A stretch of 64,000 bases of DNA from Rhea pennata (GCF_028389875.1 NC_084668.1:29804993-29868992), one strand, 5' to 3'; shown: positions 38,301 to 52,300, counted from the stretch's first letter. Numbers and translations: made by a program. Notes: generated by a model not told the origin, from the letters alone.

Positions 38301-41300
38301 AAGCAAAAGGTTCTGAATAGAAAAATGGACTAAAAAGCTGTATCAATTAACAGATTGTATTTTCTTTTGTACAGTATATAGCGGAACCATTGTGTGTGAC
38401 TGAATATATGATGCCATAGATGACACTCTTACCCACTTATGATAAATTTGGAACCCATAGCATGTCCACAAAAAGTTGTCTGTACAATGTTATTGAGGTG
38501 TAAATGTGACTACCTTATCACACTTGGACAGACACCATATTTTTTTCTCAACAGTCTCTAATGCTGCTTCTTGTCTGCTGATATACAGCAGTAAATTGCC
38601 ATGACTTCCTGATGTATTTGAAACCTCTTGCCTAGGTATTTAAAGGCATACCTTCATTAGTTACGCCTTTTAACAGTCTGAGCTTTAAAATTCTTCAGGC
38701 ATAAAGAAGATGGTTCATGTATACTTAGATAGTTTGCTTCTAATATATATTGTATACATGTGTGTTTTACATATCGTTTGTCAATACGTATACACTAATG
38801 TATGCATACTAATATATACTGTAGTGTACATACACCCACGTATAAATTTGGCTATCCTTGTTTCTATTCTCTTCACCACATGCACAAATTCCTTATGTAA
38901 GAAATATTTTATGTGAACTCTTACAGGTGAGGCTCATACAAACAATCCTGTCAGCCAAAAAAGCATATTGGAGGAACAGGCCTTACCAATCCTAGTGCAT
39001 ATGCTAAAACATCACAGTTCACTTCAGATAAAGGTGTGGAGTAAGAAATTTCATGTGTATTTGTATGTTTGTGTTTGCGTCTTCCTTCTCTGGTAGAGCG
39101 TAAGTTTCTAAGAATACTTCTTTTCTGCAGTGTAGTCAGAAGTGGGACAGAAAGGAAAAATGTAAAACACCTTAAAAAATCAGCTACTGAAAAGTTATCT
39201 AAAAAGCCATTTTGTAGTCAATCTTGGTTTTACAAATAGTTGTTGTAAATAGTGGCTGGTTTTATTTTTAATTATATGGAGGACTGAATTTTAGGAGGAA
39301 CTGAAGAATACATACATATGTATATATTTGTCTATAAACAGAAAATAACGTGAAACTTAAAGATACGGTGAGATGATTCTCTTACTTGTGTGTTTCTCCT
39401 GAGCATGGTAGGTACATGTTGGTTGTTGTTTTTCCCCGAAATAATTGCTCATGAATGTGATATTACTCTGTAGTAACTCATAATCTAGCTCTTTAAAGAA
39501 TTGTGTATGGAATAATAGGTAACAGATGTGTTAAACACCTTTAACATATGTTAAGTAAATGGGACCAAATCTGTTTGCTAATGTGATCCTGTGAGATCAC
39601 GTAATATTCTCCTTCTATTCCTTAATATTATCTAGTTTGGAATAATGTGAATTTTTAACATCGACAAAGCTCTGATAAGGAAAAGCTTTAGAACTTTTGA
39701 ATCTGGTAATGTATAAAAGTGTAGTCTTGTGTCAGTGGGTCTGTTATCAATATCTTCAAGAGTTAAAAGAAAGTTTATTTTAATCCTAGTGCATAGATAA
39801 AATTTATTAAATCAGAAGATAAAATTTAGGCATCTCTACAGAGTAATGAGGGCAATATTACATTTATCTGTTCATATGTAGGTGTAAATAAAATTTTATA
39901 CATCATATCTGTATTTTAAAATACATACATAAAAATATATATATTTTATATATATATATTTATATATATATATACACCCACACATACCTGATAATTCTTG
40001 TAGTGTATATGTATATACTACAAGGATTATCTGTTTTCGTATTACATGGAACAAAGATTGTGATTTGAGGTTAGGAACATAGCCATTAATTTATGGAATT
40101 GTAGCAGAAATATGTATTCTCTGACATACTAAAACAGTAAGTAGTCATGAATTCTTTGGAAGAAAATGCAGGAAGTCCATTAGTGGGCATTTAAGTAGTT
40201 ATCTGACCATTGGGGGAATCCTTTTTCTGATTTCTCCAGTTCACAGAAATGAAGAGATTTTTAGTGTTTTCAAACATGTGTTTTATGAATCTTATGTTTT
40301 GTAACATAAGACTGTTACCTTTTCATTACCTGGATAAATAGCTAATACTTTAAAACTTGCTAAATCCTTAGCCTCTCTAGTATTGTACTGTGAATTATTG
40401 TAAGTTATGTAAATGTATTCTTTTATCTAACGTTGTTGCCTATTGCCTCTCGGTTACGTTAATTGTCCTTGTTACAAGGATAGATTGCTAGGCTTACCAT
40501 TTTTCTATTTTCTATTATTTTCAATGTATCTATCATACTTTCCTCTTTAGCTTCACTTTCTCCTCCCAAAACACAGTTAAAATTTTGTGCAACAGAGTAA
40601 ATAACAGCTTCATGTTTTTCATTTTCCATATTTTTCAAATAGTGAAGTCTTCTTCCTGTGCTAGAAGAACTAATGATTTGTTCCAATATGACAACTTCCG
40701 TGTTTGGATGCATACACACTGCAATAGAAAAGATAAATGATTATTTCCTGTAAAATGTCTTTATTTAGTTGTGCGGAGTAACTGCTTTTTTCATAATGTT
40801 TAGGCTGAAGTTGCATATTCCTTGGCTTGTATTGTTTTAAGAAACCGTAAGTTACAGGAGGTGTTACATGAGGAAGAGGGTTTTGTTTACTCTGATGTTC
40901 TTGAACTTCTTCACGTACAAAATAAGGTATGGTTTTTCTATAAAATAACTATCAATTTAAGAGCAAGAATATTCCTTTCATAATGCCACAGCAAGTTTAA
41001 CATGCACGAAGTTTACTATACAATAGCTGCTTGTACTTTCTGTATGAAACTTTTTCATGTTAGCCATAATCAAAACTGTCTCATCTTTAACTGGACTATT
41101 ACTTTTTGATAATGAAATTGTTCATTTAGATTTGGACTTTTTTTAGGTAAAAAATTTACACTAGTCTGATACATTTTCAGGAGATTTAAAGACATAAATG
41201 CTGTTACAGTCTAGGCACATACTGCAGTTATGGCAACAAAACCTTAAGTTCAGGCGGATAAAACCCCCATTTCTAGAATGAGTTTAAAGGAAATGCTTTT

Positions 41301-44300
41301 CTGTAAAAGATATTTCTGCTGCAAGATTCCTTATGAGCTGGCTGCCCTCACAGTCCCTTGAACCAGTCCACCTATACAGGAATTAAAGAAAACACTGGAC
41401 ATGATCACTGTACCTACTAATGGCATTGTCCAGTATTGGAGTATGCAGTGTCAGGAGCTGGGCAGGCACATGTCTGGTGTAATTTTAGCACAGAGGAAAA
41501 AGCAAACCAAGAGCTGTCATTCTCAAAACTTTCTGCTGCACAGCATCAGCTATTCTAGCTCTTTTTTTCCTTTTTTTTTAGTTTTTCCCTTGCCCCCCAT
41601 CCTTGTCACAACAAAAGTTGTAGTGGGTATTAGCAAAACGTTCAGTGGAGACAAAAGTAAAATACCCTTTGGTAGGATTATTTGTTTTTCTTATAAACTT
41701 TTTAGATTTTAGTTCTAGGTTTACTTGTTTTACTACTTAGTTTTGCTGTATTTCAAAGGAAGGTTTTTTACTCTAAGTAATAAATGTTCCTTGATGTTAA
41801 GTGTTCGTGCTTTATTGTTCTTCAATCTCTGAAGGCTTTTGTCTGGAATACATTTCTATAAATACTTAAAAATAACGTAAGTGGAGTAGTAAGAAGAGAT
41901 GTGTGTTTGATAGGCTAGAATGCAGGGGTAGTAACTATTCTAGCATACCTAACAAGCCACAGATAGTGCAGGGAGGAGTAGGGGTTGATAGTGTGAAACA
42001 CAAATTTATATGATTTTCTGACTTTTTACTTTAAGGATATTTGTTTACGAGCAGCATATGCCTTAGCCCTTTTTGCATACAATAACTGTGTCCAACAACT
42101 CCGGATCCTGGAGAGTGGAGCAATTACAATATCTGTATTTGAACCTTTCCTGCAGTCAGAAATTGAGACAGATAAAGCATTGGCAGCATTTCAGGTATGA
42201 GATTAGGGACTATTCTCAAAGCACAGGCTTTAGATATTTGAAACCTGAAAAAGATTTCTGGGTAATGTTATGTTCATGTATATGGTTTATAGAAGCCTAG
42301 GTGCCTTTGTGTAATCATATATGATCATATAGTAATATTTATAAGTTTTTGAGTATCTGCAATGAACTATTTAAAGAACATTTCATACAGTACTTTTTTC
42401 AAGCTTATTACACCATGTTGACTTATTTTGTACCCTTCACTCATCTAGAAAATAAGATTTTTGCCTTAAAGCATGCAGCATTCTTTTTGTGTTTTAATTT
42501 AGTATTACATAATATTTTAATTCTTCTAATAAAGTAGTATGACGTGAAGTAAGCAAAAAACAGTATTACTTGAGGGCATTATATATTAGCTAGCTAAAAC
42601 TTAAAGTACTGTATTGTTTGTTTTGCACTCTTGCATCTATAGTTAAACCAATTCTTTCTCACAGTTGGTTTTGGTTATGAATGTATCACATTGCCTGTGA
42701 TTAAATTTAGAGCAGCATTTATAATTGTTTTTCAAATAATAAAAAGAAGGATAAGGAAGTATGAGGCTTATCTACATAAAGATGTCTTTTGATTTCAGAT
42801 TGTTGTATTAGCCAGAGTCATAGTGGATGTTGATCAGGTTACTTTGTCTGCTAGAGGTGTTACTACGTTAGTTGAACTGCTAAGTTCTGAGAACACAGCT
42901 ACTCTTATTCTTACAGGTAGGAAATAGAGAAAATGAACAGCTTATTTTTATAGCATCAAAAATTAAGCATGCATTTTCCAAGAAGGACTATTTTTTCCTC
43001 TAACATAATGTAGTAAAAAATATGATAATTAAACATGTGCAATGTTAGACGCAAAATCAAATTACAGCGTGCCCAGATTACTTGTTTGAAGCTTTTTTTT
43101 AAAAAAAAAAAAAAAAAAATGTTACCACTTCTGATGCAAACAACCATTAACATTTTATACTGTAATATAAAGTGGAAACAGCCTCTGTATAGCTGCTACT
43201 CCATCTCCTGGGGAAATGTGGAGAAATAAAGATCTAATTCATCTTAAAAAGAACTTTAATGGGGGGACGAGGGGAAGGTTTTATTTTAGTAATGAAAAAT
43301 GAAAGTGAGTAAGGATTTCAACAGCTTGTTAAAAAAAATGGAGTTTTAAAGAATAAAAGTAGTATTGATAGCCATAGAATGTTTTTTCTTCTTCCTAAGG
43401 CAGATTTCTTAAAGAAATATAGTATTTTACATTTAAAAATTGCTGAGAGTTTGAGTAGAAATAATGGTGGCAAGTTTGTTGATATACAACCAATTAATAG
43501 TTTCTGAAGTTGTTTCAGAAAGAGTATTGATATATATCGTTAAGATTATGGAGGAGGTTTAATATGCTTACAGTTCATTTGTACGCTTCTCATGTCTCAT
43601 TTCTAGGGAAGTTATTGGCCAGCTTGGCTCATACAAGGGCAGGAATTCCAGAAGCAATTACTACATTAGGAACTATCCAGCGTCTTTGTTATCATCTGTA
43701 CTCAGATGACGAAGAGGTAAAATGCTAGAAAAGAAACATTTGTGTTGTTTCTGTTTTTGCTCTGTGTTAAATTTAACTTGCACAGCTGGCTTGACAGTAC
43801 AGCTCAGGCTAACAGGAGTATTTTGGAAAAAAATCATGAAGTAGGGTAATTAAATAGCAATTGATGGTTTCTTATCTTTGTTGAAATTGGGAATTCAGAA
43901 GAGGCCAATTTTTCAACTAAATGTTTCAGTGCATGTCAGCTATCCATCAGATCCAGCCCATGAAGACTCCTGTTGACTTGAAAGCAGTGCTTCTGAATAA
44001 CGGTGATACTGAATTACCAGATGTAGTAAAGATTTACCGTTTTGATTTTAGTTAGTATAGAGGGCATGTTTGTCTTGATTTTTGTAGGCTGCTGAACATG
44101 CTTCCCATATGTTCTATGGATTTTAAGTCCATCAGAGCTTTATCTGTGCATCTTTCCCTAAATTGTTGTCTAGTCTGTTGTTCAATAATCAAAAGTTAGT
44201 CTTATCTTTGTAAAACTTAAGCAGGTGTAGTCTACCTTATCATGTAAGTTTACAAATTCCATATGGAGGTAGGATTCAGTTTTTTTGTTTTCAATAAATG

Positions 44301-47300
44301 GGTCATGTATTGGGAGAAGAACCCAGCAAAAGACCATAGCATATTTACTACCATGATCAAAGCTTTACGTTTTGCTGTTCTATCAAAACAGCAGTGGTAA
44401 TAGCAGATAATCTCCAGTGCTATGTGTCAAAATTCATTCAGTAAAGAATTGATTAATTACCAACAGTGCTTCTTACAGCACTTGTAGGTTGAATATGACT
44501 AGCCTGGGGTGTCTTAAACTAGCATATGGTGGTTTAGCTGACTGTCTTCTATTACATGTCTCTTTGGTAGTATATGTTATAAGTGGTATAGGGAGATAGT
44601 GAAGTAATAATGTTAACAATTGACTAAATAATGGCGTGAAAAAATCGGCTATTGAAGCTTCATTTTAATTTGTGTGACACGTGGTGACAAATCTTGTACT
44701 CTTTCCCATCTCTCTACAAATATTCATTGTTTTCAGCTACAGGTGGGTACAGGAGCTTCAGTCTTTCTTTTGGTGCAGTAAATTGCACCAAGTAATAGGA
44801 GGATCTGCAAAGTAGAGCAGCTTTTCAGTTGAAAATAGAACCAAATTTATGTTCATTCAACAGGAATGGTTTTTTACTTTTTCATTCATGCTATTGTCTT
44901 TTTAATCCATGTTTTGGAATTCTGTTGGGTGAGTGGAGATCTGCTGGTATGCACCTGCTTTGTTTTGATAAAATGGTCTCTTTGTTTACTGAGAAGAATA
45001 TCGTGTAACCTAAGGATGAGAACAGTTTTTCTTCTAGGTTTGCATGGCCTCTGCCACTGCACTGGGATACTTAACATTTAACCAGACTGCGTACCGCCAT
45101 CTCTTGGTAGAGTGCAGGAACAAACCAAAGCAGTTTAGCCGCCTAATGAACAACCTCAGCAGAGATGCACGAATAAACCAGGATTTTGTAAATGAGTTCC
45201 AACGAGAAAGACGAGCGGGACTGCCTTCTCTAAGGTACTGTCTCCTGTACTTTTACTGGTGTTTTACTAAAGTTAAATAATGAATTATAAACATCCTAAA
45301 ACTATATTTTTACATTATTTTAAGGGCATATTAAGGAGATTGTTGTGGAAAAACGTGTTTTCATGCATGATCACAAAGTAGTGATTCATGCAATATGATC
45401 TTTGTAAATGCAAGTTTTTGATATAGCCAACTTGTATTTGTAAATACACAGATGTATCTGTAGGCATATATAAAACCAATTTTATGAACATGTTCCTTAA
45501 ATACCAAATACTACTTTTATGCTCTGCATCCCATCTTAAAGGGGTGATATATGTTATTGTAACTAATCATATGAGGTCGTCTGGATTTTTCCTAATCTTA
45601 AAATATTAGCATACTATTTTCATTTTGAATTTTCTGGAAAATTTGGTCAATGGGACATAGTTTTAAGTAATAATCTAATTCTGGTGGGATTCTTGCTGTT
45701 AGCCAAACAGAGGTTACATATTTTGGGAATTGTACATAATTGAATTTCTGTATTACTAATATGATTTCTTTAATCTTATAGTTCTTTGGGGACTCACAGC
45801 TAGGGAATATGCTCTGAATTTTTTAAATAAATACCTGGTTCAGCATAAGCCATGTATTTTGCATGAACTGAGAAGAAGGAATCATTCTGCATGGGTAGTA
45901 TCTGTATTTTACCATGCTAGTCAAAACATGTTAATGTTTCTTTTTACTGTATTTATTGGTAAAATTTTAGGCCATTGCTCCATGGAAGTTGGAGGTAACT
46001 GCTTTTTAAAGAAAAACCCTACTCTTATTCATTATGCTCCATTTTTCTGTAACATTTAAAAATACATTCATTCACTACTCAGAATTACTGAGGAAAATGT
46101 AAGATGAAAAGATTGTAGTAGTCCATGGATGTGCAAAACAGTGTTAAAAAAAAAGCATGTAAAAATAAGATTAGTGTCATAGTGAAGGAAAATGTTAAGA
46201 ATATAATTTTTAAACAGTGAATTTTATTGTGACTTTTCCTTAGGGTATACAGAGATTCCTTTTCTTCTTTTTAATAAAACCTTAAGATTTTAAAGATGTG
46301 TGCAAGTGTATGGGTGAATGGCTTAAAAAAGCTGGATTTCTCAGAAGTGCTATGCCCTCCTTAACAGAAGTTGTTTTTCATCAACTGTTGCTGTGCTCAC
46401 AGGAGTGTAATATATAATATGTAACTGCAAATTCTGAACAGTCTTATTAGTCATAAATGATAAAACATTGGCTGTAATTTCAAATTTTGAAAAAAGATTT
46501 TAAAACTTGAAAACAAAAAGGTATAGTGCCAGCATTTGGTTTTGTGCATTTAAGTCCAATCACACATTTATCATATCACAGTTATTTATCAAAAATTCTT
46601 CTTATTTTTGCCAACTAATTATTGAATGCATGGTTTAGACACAAACATCTGAGAGAAATGCTTTCCTATTGCATTACTTCCCCTTTACCTTCTACATTGC
46701 ATATAGACCCAGTGAAGTCAATGATATTTGCCACTTCAGTAGTTCAGACAAGATTTTATTATCTTGCAATACCAGAAACGCTCCTGGAATAAGGTCCTGC
46801 TTAATATCAGTAAATATGTAGGAACGAGTTCCTCTTGGAAGTAATGGTCGGGGGCTGTGGTCAATGGTCAAGCAAGCAAGTGCTGCACTGAGTAACCTTC
46901 ATCTACCTAGAACCTTGCCCCCAAATGCCAACTATTCTTAGTAGTTATATAGATAGTAACAAAACAGGCTTGTTTTGTTTTAATATAAAGCAAGTTTACA
47001 TTTTTAAACTATGAAAAATCTGAACAAGTTTCCTAATAAAAGTGTATAAGGAAAGCTGAAATAAAGGCTGAAAGACTCCATTTCACTAGTACAAGAATGT
47101 GTTGAGTACTTTTAAAATACTCATTCTGAAGATGTCATTCTTCTACTTGCAGTTTGATGATAAATGGAGGACCACCTGCAGTTCCAGCTTACTCTAGAGG
47201 TATGTTATTTCTCAACTCACTTTCAGTAGCAGTCAGGTAAGAGTTTACTGGTGCATCTGCAAAGTAAGGCTGTGAAAAGCAACTCCAGAATCAGTTTGTA

Positions 47301-47966
47301 TTTTCTATAGCCACGAGATGTATGTTGGTCATAAACTTAAAACTTTTATTTGTCCCTACACAGCAAACGAGTACCAGTTTGTACTAAATACAGTTTTCTA
47401 CTCAAGAAACTGCAAGTGGCAAAATTTAACTACTGTATTAAAGAAAGCCATTTTCCTAATTTTGCTAAACAATGAAGATGATGGGTACATTCAAAAAGGT
47501 CAAAAGTCATGACTGCAGATGTAAAATACTTTATTTAGGTCATACACAACTTTAGTTTGAAGTCGTTTGTGGGGGTTTTTTTCCAAGAAGTCTCAAACTT
47601 GTAGCTTTTGCTGTTCAGAACACAGTTGCGATCTATTACATATGACACAAATTCTAACAAAATAATTTACTATATTTTTCAGAGAGGCTGTGGAGTTGTA
47701 CAGGAAGACATCCCTGGGCTAAGTGTCAACCTAAGGATTCACTGCTTTTGATATCTACCCCTGTTCACCTAAGGGGAAAACTCAGAAGAGCAAATATGTT
47801 CCGTAGACAAACTTCTAGAATATATTCATTTACATATGCAGTTTCTTCAGACATCACAAAAGTTTCAAGACCAAGAATTGTTAACCTTAGTAAGATTTCA
47901 GCCACTGTACCAGGAGAAAAGTTTAAGTCCTGTGTCAATGATGGAGTTGAAAAGCTCTTAATATAA
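23324..47966 (+). CDS. ANKAR: ANKAR, ankyrin and armadillo repeat-containing protein
   Basis: Coding exons: 23277(ATG 23324)-23921, 24561-24998, 25368-25531, 26559-26674, 28214-28394, 29129-29348, 31787-31988, 33015-33223, 34500-34604, 35971-36215, 36352-36520, 37434-37675, 37865-38018, 38109-38270, 38927-39033, 40804-40926, 42036-42194, 42799-42916, 43607-43716, 45038-45234, 47153-47199 and 47683-47966. They sum to 4350 nt, 1449 residues; human is about 1430. Residues 1-500 are a conserved N-terminal region (for example EDPTYDPNS); ankyrin repeats lie at about 515-710, armadillo repeats at about 730-1275, and a basic tail ends with SSDITKVSRPRIVNL. The start is the first in-frame ATG of the first recognised exon; the exon is open upstream, so a longer N-terminus is possible. 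Intron 12 has a GC donor, and the intron 6 acceptor has a tandem AG 6 nt apart (31781 or 31787). An AATAAA lies at 48114-48119. Molecular role poorly known; no catalytic motif seen. Confidence 0.93.
25191..25223 (+). other. Perfect 15-bp hairpin in ANKAR intron 2
   Basis: TATCATTAGTACAGC (25191-25205) and its exact reverse complement (25209-25223) surround a 3-base loop. A second, weaker stem, GTGATAC/GTATCAC, lies about 45 bases upstream. It is transcribed within the ANKAR pre-mRNA. It is too short for a typical microRNA precursor; function unknown. Confidence 0.6.
29856..29927 (+). other. Imperfect inverted repeat around CCATGG
   Basis: GTTCCTGAAGGACCATGGTT (29856-29875), with ACTT after a T run, pairs with AAGTAACCATGGTCAGGAAC (29908-29927), allowing two small bulges. 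The spacer is about 25 bases. It could be a degraded inverted-repeat element or chance. It lies in ANKAR intron 6. Confidence 0.35.
32614..32663. repeat. T-rich tract in ANKAR intron
   Basis: About 50 bases are almost entirely T, broken by single G bases. No poly-A-tailed retrocopy was identified on either side. Confidence 0.8.
34099..34120. repeat. Poly-T then poly-G tract
   Basis: A run of T is directly followed by a long G run, in ANKAR intron 8. A similar T-then-G tract occurs in intron 11 at about 36879-36916. The G run has quadruplex potential in DNA and RNA. Confidence 0.8.
34867..34917. repeat. A-rich simple repeat
   Basis: About 50 bases of A runs are interrupted by single G bases (AAAAAAG-like units), in ANKAR intron 9. 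Confidence 0.8.
36879..36916. repeat. Poly-T then poly-G tract
   Basis: About 20 T are followed by GGTG and a run of about 12 G, in ANKAR intron 11. It mirrors the tract near 34100. Confidence 0.8.
39932..39976. repeat. AT dinucleotide microsatellite
   Basis: Imperfect (AT)n run with TTT interruptions, in ANKAR intron 15, just before the hairpin at 39990-40031. Confidence 0.85.
39990..40031 (+). other. 19-bp hairpin in ANKAR intron 15
   Basis: GATAATTCTTGTAGTGTAT (39990-40008) pairs with ATATACTACAAGGATTATC (40013-40031) around a 4-base loop. As RNA all 19 positions pair, counting two G-U wobbles. It lies on the transcribed strand of ANKAR, downstream of the AT microsatellite. It is shorter than a standard microRNA precursor, so it is reported only as structure. 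Confidence 0.55.
43085..43119. repeat. Poly-T/poly-A tract
   Basis: A T run passes directly into about 20 A bases, in ANKAR intron 18; simple sequence. Confidence 0.8.
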
Positions 47967-48145
47967 TTATGCAATGTTCTGTTACTTGTATTTACAAAGC
48001 TTCTTGTATCAGTTATTTCACAAAACGTGTTTTGTGAAATCTCAGTTCTTGAGACTGTATTAGATCGAGGAAGACTCTCTGTGAATACATTAAAAAGAGC
48101 TACAGTGCTAAAGAATAAATGCATTAAAATCTACAACTGTGAAGT
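47967..48145 (+). other. ANKAR: ANKAR 3' UTR (estimated end)
   Basis: Runs from the stop codon to just past the canonical AATAAA at 48114-48119, giving an approximately 180-base 3' UTR. The exact cleavage point is an estimate; longer forms are possible. Confidence 0.5.
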
Positions 48146-49374
48146 AGTCAAAGAGGACTTAACAGGTTTAGAGAGTTTAAGTAGAAGCTTAAATCAAGCA
48201 GTGCACTCTATCCCTCTAAAAGAGGTCTCTGAACATTTCATATGGAGAAATTAGGGAAATAACCTAGGAGAGTGTCTGAACCTATTTTATGGCAAATATG
48301 TAAACGTTTACAGACACCTTAGATCACAGCAGCTATTATAGTTAAAATCCCATAAAACTATACAAAAATATGCCTCCTAGAACACTGCTACAAACTGTGA
48401 AAACTGAGTAAGTATTCTTCAAATACCACCTTCTGTTTAATGAGGGATCTTACCTTCTTCAAAAAAATACTGGTAAAATTAATGCATGTAACTTGTTAAT
48501 TTGTGTTAAATCTTGCACTGAAGCTCAAAAAAAGAAAAGAAAAAAACAATCTGGTCCAAACATTGCCACCTTTACCACAGAAAAACTTCATCTTCTGTCT
48601 GTCTCAGATATCCCAATTATTTTTGTTATATTTAAATAGAGGTAACTTTAAAAATGTGTTAAATATTAAAACATTTTGTTAATTGTCATCTAGAACTAAG
48701 AGGTGCTTAATACATGTTCCAGTAATCACCAGTGCAATGAATAATGTATCTACTAGTGATTGTCAAAAGGCACGATAACAGTAACCCATTATTCACATCA
48801 AAACACAAAACTTGCACCCTGATATCCCCATTTACAGTGTTAATAGTTAGCTGCTTTAGAAAAGGAGGAAATTAAACAGCATTAGTAGCCATGTACTCCA
48901 AAATTCTAAGGCTGTGTTTAACTAGAAAGGCCTTCTTAAATGAGAAGAAAAGTAGGTACTGTTGGAATTCAACTGTATTTGCAAAGCCAAAACATTGGGA
49001 CCTTTATGAAAATCTATCCTTGCTCTTATTTACTTTCTCTAGCTTTTTAATCACAGAAGGTATGATTTTTTTTATGTATAATGTGAATGATAAATGTACA
49101 AGTAAGTATAAACCACTAAGACATTTTGATTAGTGTAAATTTATATTAATTAGAAAATGCTTTTTTAATTTCATGTTTTGATACCTAGAACCTATGCATT
49201 TGTGGAACTGCACCTTGAAACATTTTGGTGATATTATATAGCATTTATTTCTATGACGTGATTTTAACAACTGTAAACCAAGTATTGATAGTAAATGTAA
49301 CAGCAATCAAACAGTTCTTACTAAAGAATTTGTAATTAGATTTATTTAGTTACTACTAAACTTGATGCCAACCA
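48146..49374. other. Convergent intergenic region between ANKAR and OSGEPL1
   Basis: AT-rich sequence between two tail-to-tail genes, with no coding signal. On the minus strand AATAAA occurs at 49341-49346, only about 30 bases past the OSGEPL1 stop, and again at 49244-49249, the more plausible poly(A) signal. Part of this stretch is therefore OSGEPL1 3' UTR. Confidence 0.55.
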
Positions 49375-52300
49375 TCAAATCTTCATTTTTAGTCTTGGCA
49401 CCTTGATGGAATCTTCTTCAACTCTTTTTGAGATATCAATGCCAAGGGCAGCGCTAGAAAACAGTAATACTTGTTATCTGTTTTTTTAAAAACGTAATTT
49501 TGCTGCAGTAGGAGGACAACTTAGGAAAAACAGCAGTGACTTCAACCTTGTCTTTTTGGAAATCATTTTATTTAGATTTCTGTATCAGTTGGTAATTTAT
49601 CTTGCATCTCACTGATGAATGCAAGACACACTAGAAGTTCATAGTTACGTTTTTAGTGAGAATCCTAAAGGAGGCATAGCTTACAGCAAAAAATTCTTCA
49701 TAAAGGTTTTATTCATAGACAAGACATATATAACAAGTTCCTTTTATCATTTTTTCATGTGAAAATGATAAACAAAATTCTTGTCCTGAGACATTCCAAG
49801 ACTATCTTACTGGTCATATGCAATGCGAAGACATTCTACATCAGCTTGTGTTAGTCTTTTAGTCTACCTTGTCTTACATTTTTATTGACTACAGTGAAAA
49901 AGCAAAGAAAAGGTCTGTAAATGAATTTAGCCACTTACTTTGCTTCATAGCGGATGCCATCAGTACAGTGTAAAACACCAAGTCCTGCACGTAACCTTTC
50001 AATGCCATTCCTAAGCCAAAAAGCAATTACATGAAAATGCACACCATAACTTATCTGAACACAAACGTGGGCTCAGTTACAGCAAATTTTTCACTCTGAT
50101 GTTAAGTTTTAAAGAATGCCATAGAAATACACGTTAAGAAAAACAGTCCTTACCATGCAATCATGACACCATTATCAGTGCAGAGTCTTGGAGGAGGACA
50201 CAGAAAAGCAAAACCATTTGCATCCGCCAAAATCTGCAGACCTTTTCGGATATACTGATTACTTGCAACTCCTCCTGACACAACCTGACACCAATTTTAA
50301 AAACAAAAAGGCATAACTCAAAAGTAAAGAAGAAGGGCTTTTAGTAAAAAATTGTAAAACCTATAAATTCCTTATGCAATTGCTGTTAGAAACATTATTT
50401 TTTCTACTCTTGCCTTAGCTGCTTTAGTGCGCTGTGTTCACTGAAACAAGTAGTGCGTTTCATTCCAGAAGGAGCTGTACAGTGGTGGAAGGTGATGCTA
50501 CTAGTCCTTCTCCTAATTTACAGAGCACATTAAATTTTATTTTAAAAGTGCTTTGAAGTCCTTGGGAGTAAAAAGTGTGTCCATAAGAATATGCCACATA
50601 TCTAAATACAATCTACATAGTTGTAGGCTTTAAATAACGAAAAAGTCTTAAAAGTAATTTTAGTACTAATTTAACACCACAACATTAGTGTTTATGCACA
50701 ATGTACACTTAACTCAGTAACTATACTTAAGATATAATTAAGTACAATTTTTTATTTTGAAATAGCTCTGTCGAGGGAGAAAGTACCAAAAGGCACCTGC
50801 ACCTTCAAGTGGTATTATACAGCAAAATATAAAATTGAGAATTCCATTCACATAAACAAGAAGAAAATAATGTATACCCACCAAAGTTGCATTTTTTGGT
50901 GATAATATGCTATGTTTTATGCAGAACAGCATGGCTCGATACGTCCGCTTGATAATATGAACAGCCACTGCGTGCTGTGCAGCAGCAGCAATATCTTTAA
51001 CACAAGACAGCAGCTCTCCTTCCTGAAGACCTGTAAAAAATGTATGTCTAATGGGTTTTTCTGTGTGTAGCTCATCAAGAGTACAGTTTATACCTGACTT
51101 TGTTTAAAAATACCTTCTTCTTTTTCTTTTTGTATAATTACTTTATTTACAAGATTCTGAAGTCCAGAGAAAGAAAAATCACAGTTACGGTGATGTTGCA
51201 TGGGAACTCTGAATGCATAACGCTGCCGGTTTCCAGTCTGAGCCAAGTGCTCTATAGCCTTCCCCCCAGCCATGCTGTGGCACTCTGGGTGTTTGCTTAA
51301 GGAGAGCCTTCTTGCCACCTGCGGAGGAAATAATAACAGACTCAAAATGAAGAGCCTAACTAATTACTCCTGTGACTGCATCACTGTATTGAAGTTAGTG
51401 GAGTTAAAGTAGAGACACATCACAAAATCCAATGTTCCTACCATGAAAGTACAAATGGGGCACAATAAGGGCAAGGCTTGGTGGGATGGTAATGTAGTGG
51501 ATTGTTTTGCTAGCGCAACTAGAAATGCAACTCTAGAACGACGTAGGCAAATGTGAGAGTCAGCAAATTTTGCAAAGAACAGTCTGCTCAGTGTTTCTGC
51601 TCTGGGAAACAGATGTGGGCAGCCATATTGTATTATCAGGTAAATAAAAACAAAGTTGATTTGATAACACTTCTCTTTTCCACTCCACCCTTTTCTTTAA
51701 TATATGTTTAAAAACTCGGCTTGTGTTTGAAAATAATTGAAAGTGGCCAATTTTACAGACTGCACTCAGTGACTCAGAAAAGTTGGATTCTAAAGGCCAA
51801 ACCAACCTTTTTAAACTGCACAATAAAACCAGTAACACAAGGATTTTAATATGTATTGTTTCAAATTAGACAGTATGTTTTAAATATTATTGATATTCTC
51901 ATGATAGTACTACTCATTTGTACAATGAATACCTAATTCCAACATAACTTCGGTTGTCTAATTTATCTATTTGTTAAAATATAATTAATAGGTATAATTA
52001 CTACTGATGCTCCAAAATGCATAGATTTTTAACAGCCTCTTGGCTCTTAAATCTATGCTGTTTCAATATATGCAAAAAGCATTAACTAAAGCTCATGTTG
52101 CTTTTTATTACTGTCTTCAGCCTGATGTCAATACTGCTACTCTGTAGTATAATTACAGTAACAAGTAGATTGATGTATGCATGGAAGTATTACCTTGTCC
52201 AACATGTCACCTGGTGCTATATCTATTGACTGTCCAAGCAGAAGGAAATCTGAAACTCCTTGTGCTACTGCCAAAATGCAGTGACCTCCAGACAGCAAAA

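Larger units (their letters stand above)
34500..43716 (+). other. ANKAR: ANKAR exons encoding the armadillo repeats
   Basis: Eleven exons from 34500-34604 to 43607-43716 encode a chain of armadillo units. Recurrent signatures include LACLASGVLSNISTHDAVSK, AGGISVLVDLLDCGEPELQS, GGIPSLVNLLESKMDDLLVN, SSAAIAELARGNRKMQDVIA and EQGATALWALAGKKLKQQKF, each pairing a glycine-start loop with three helices. The array spans about residues 710-1275 and forms the superhelical binding surface of the protein. Donors within it are uneven in strength: GCAAGA at 37676, GTTTGT at 38271 and GTGTGG at 39034. Confidence 0.9.
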
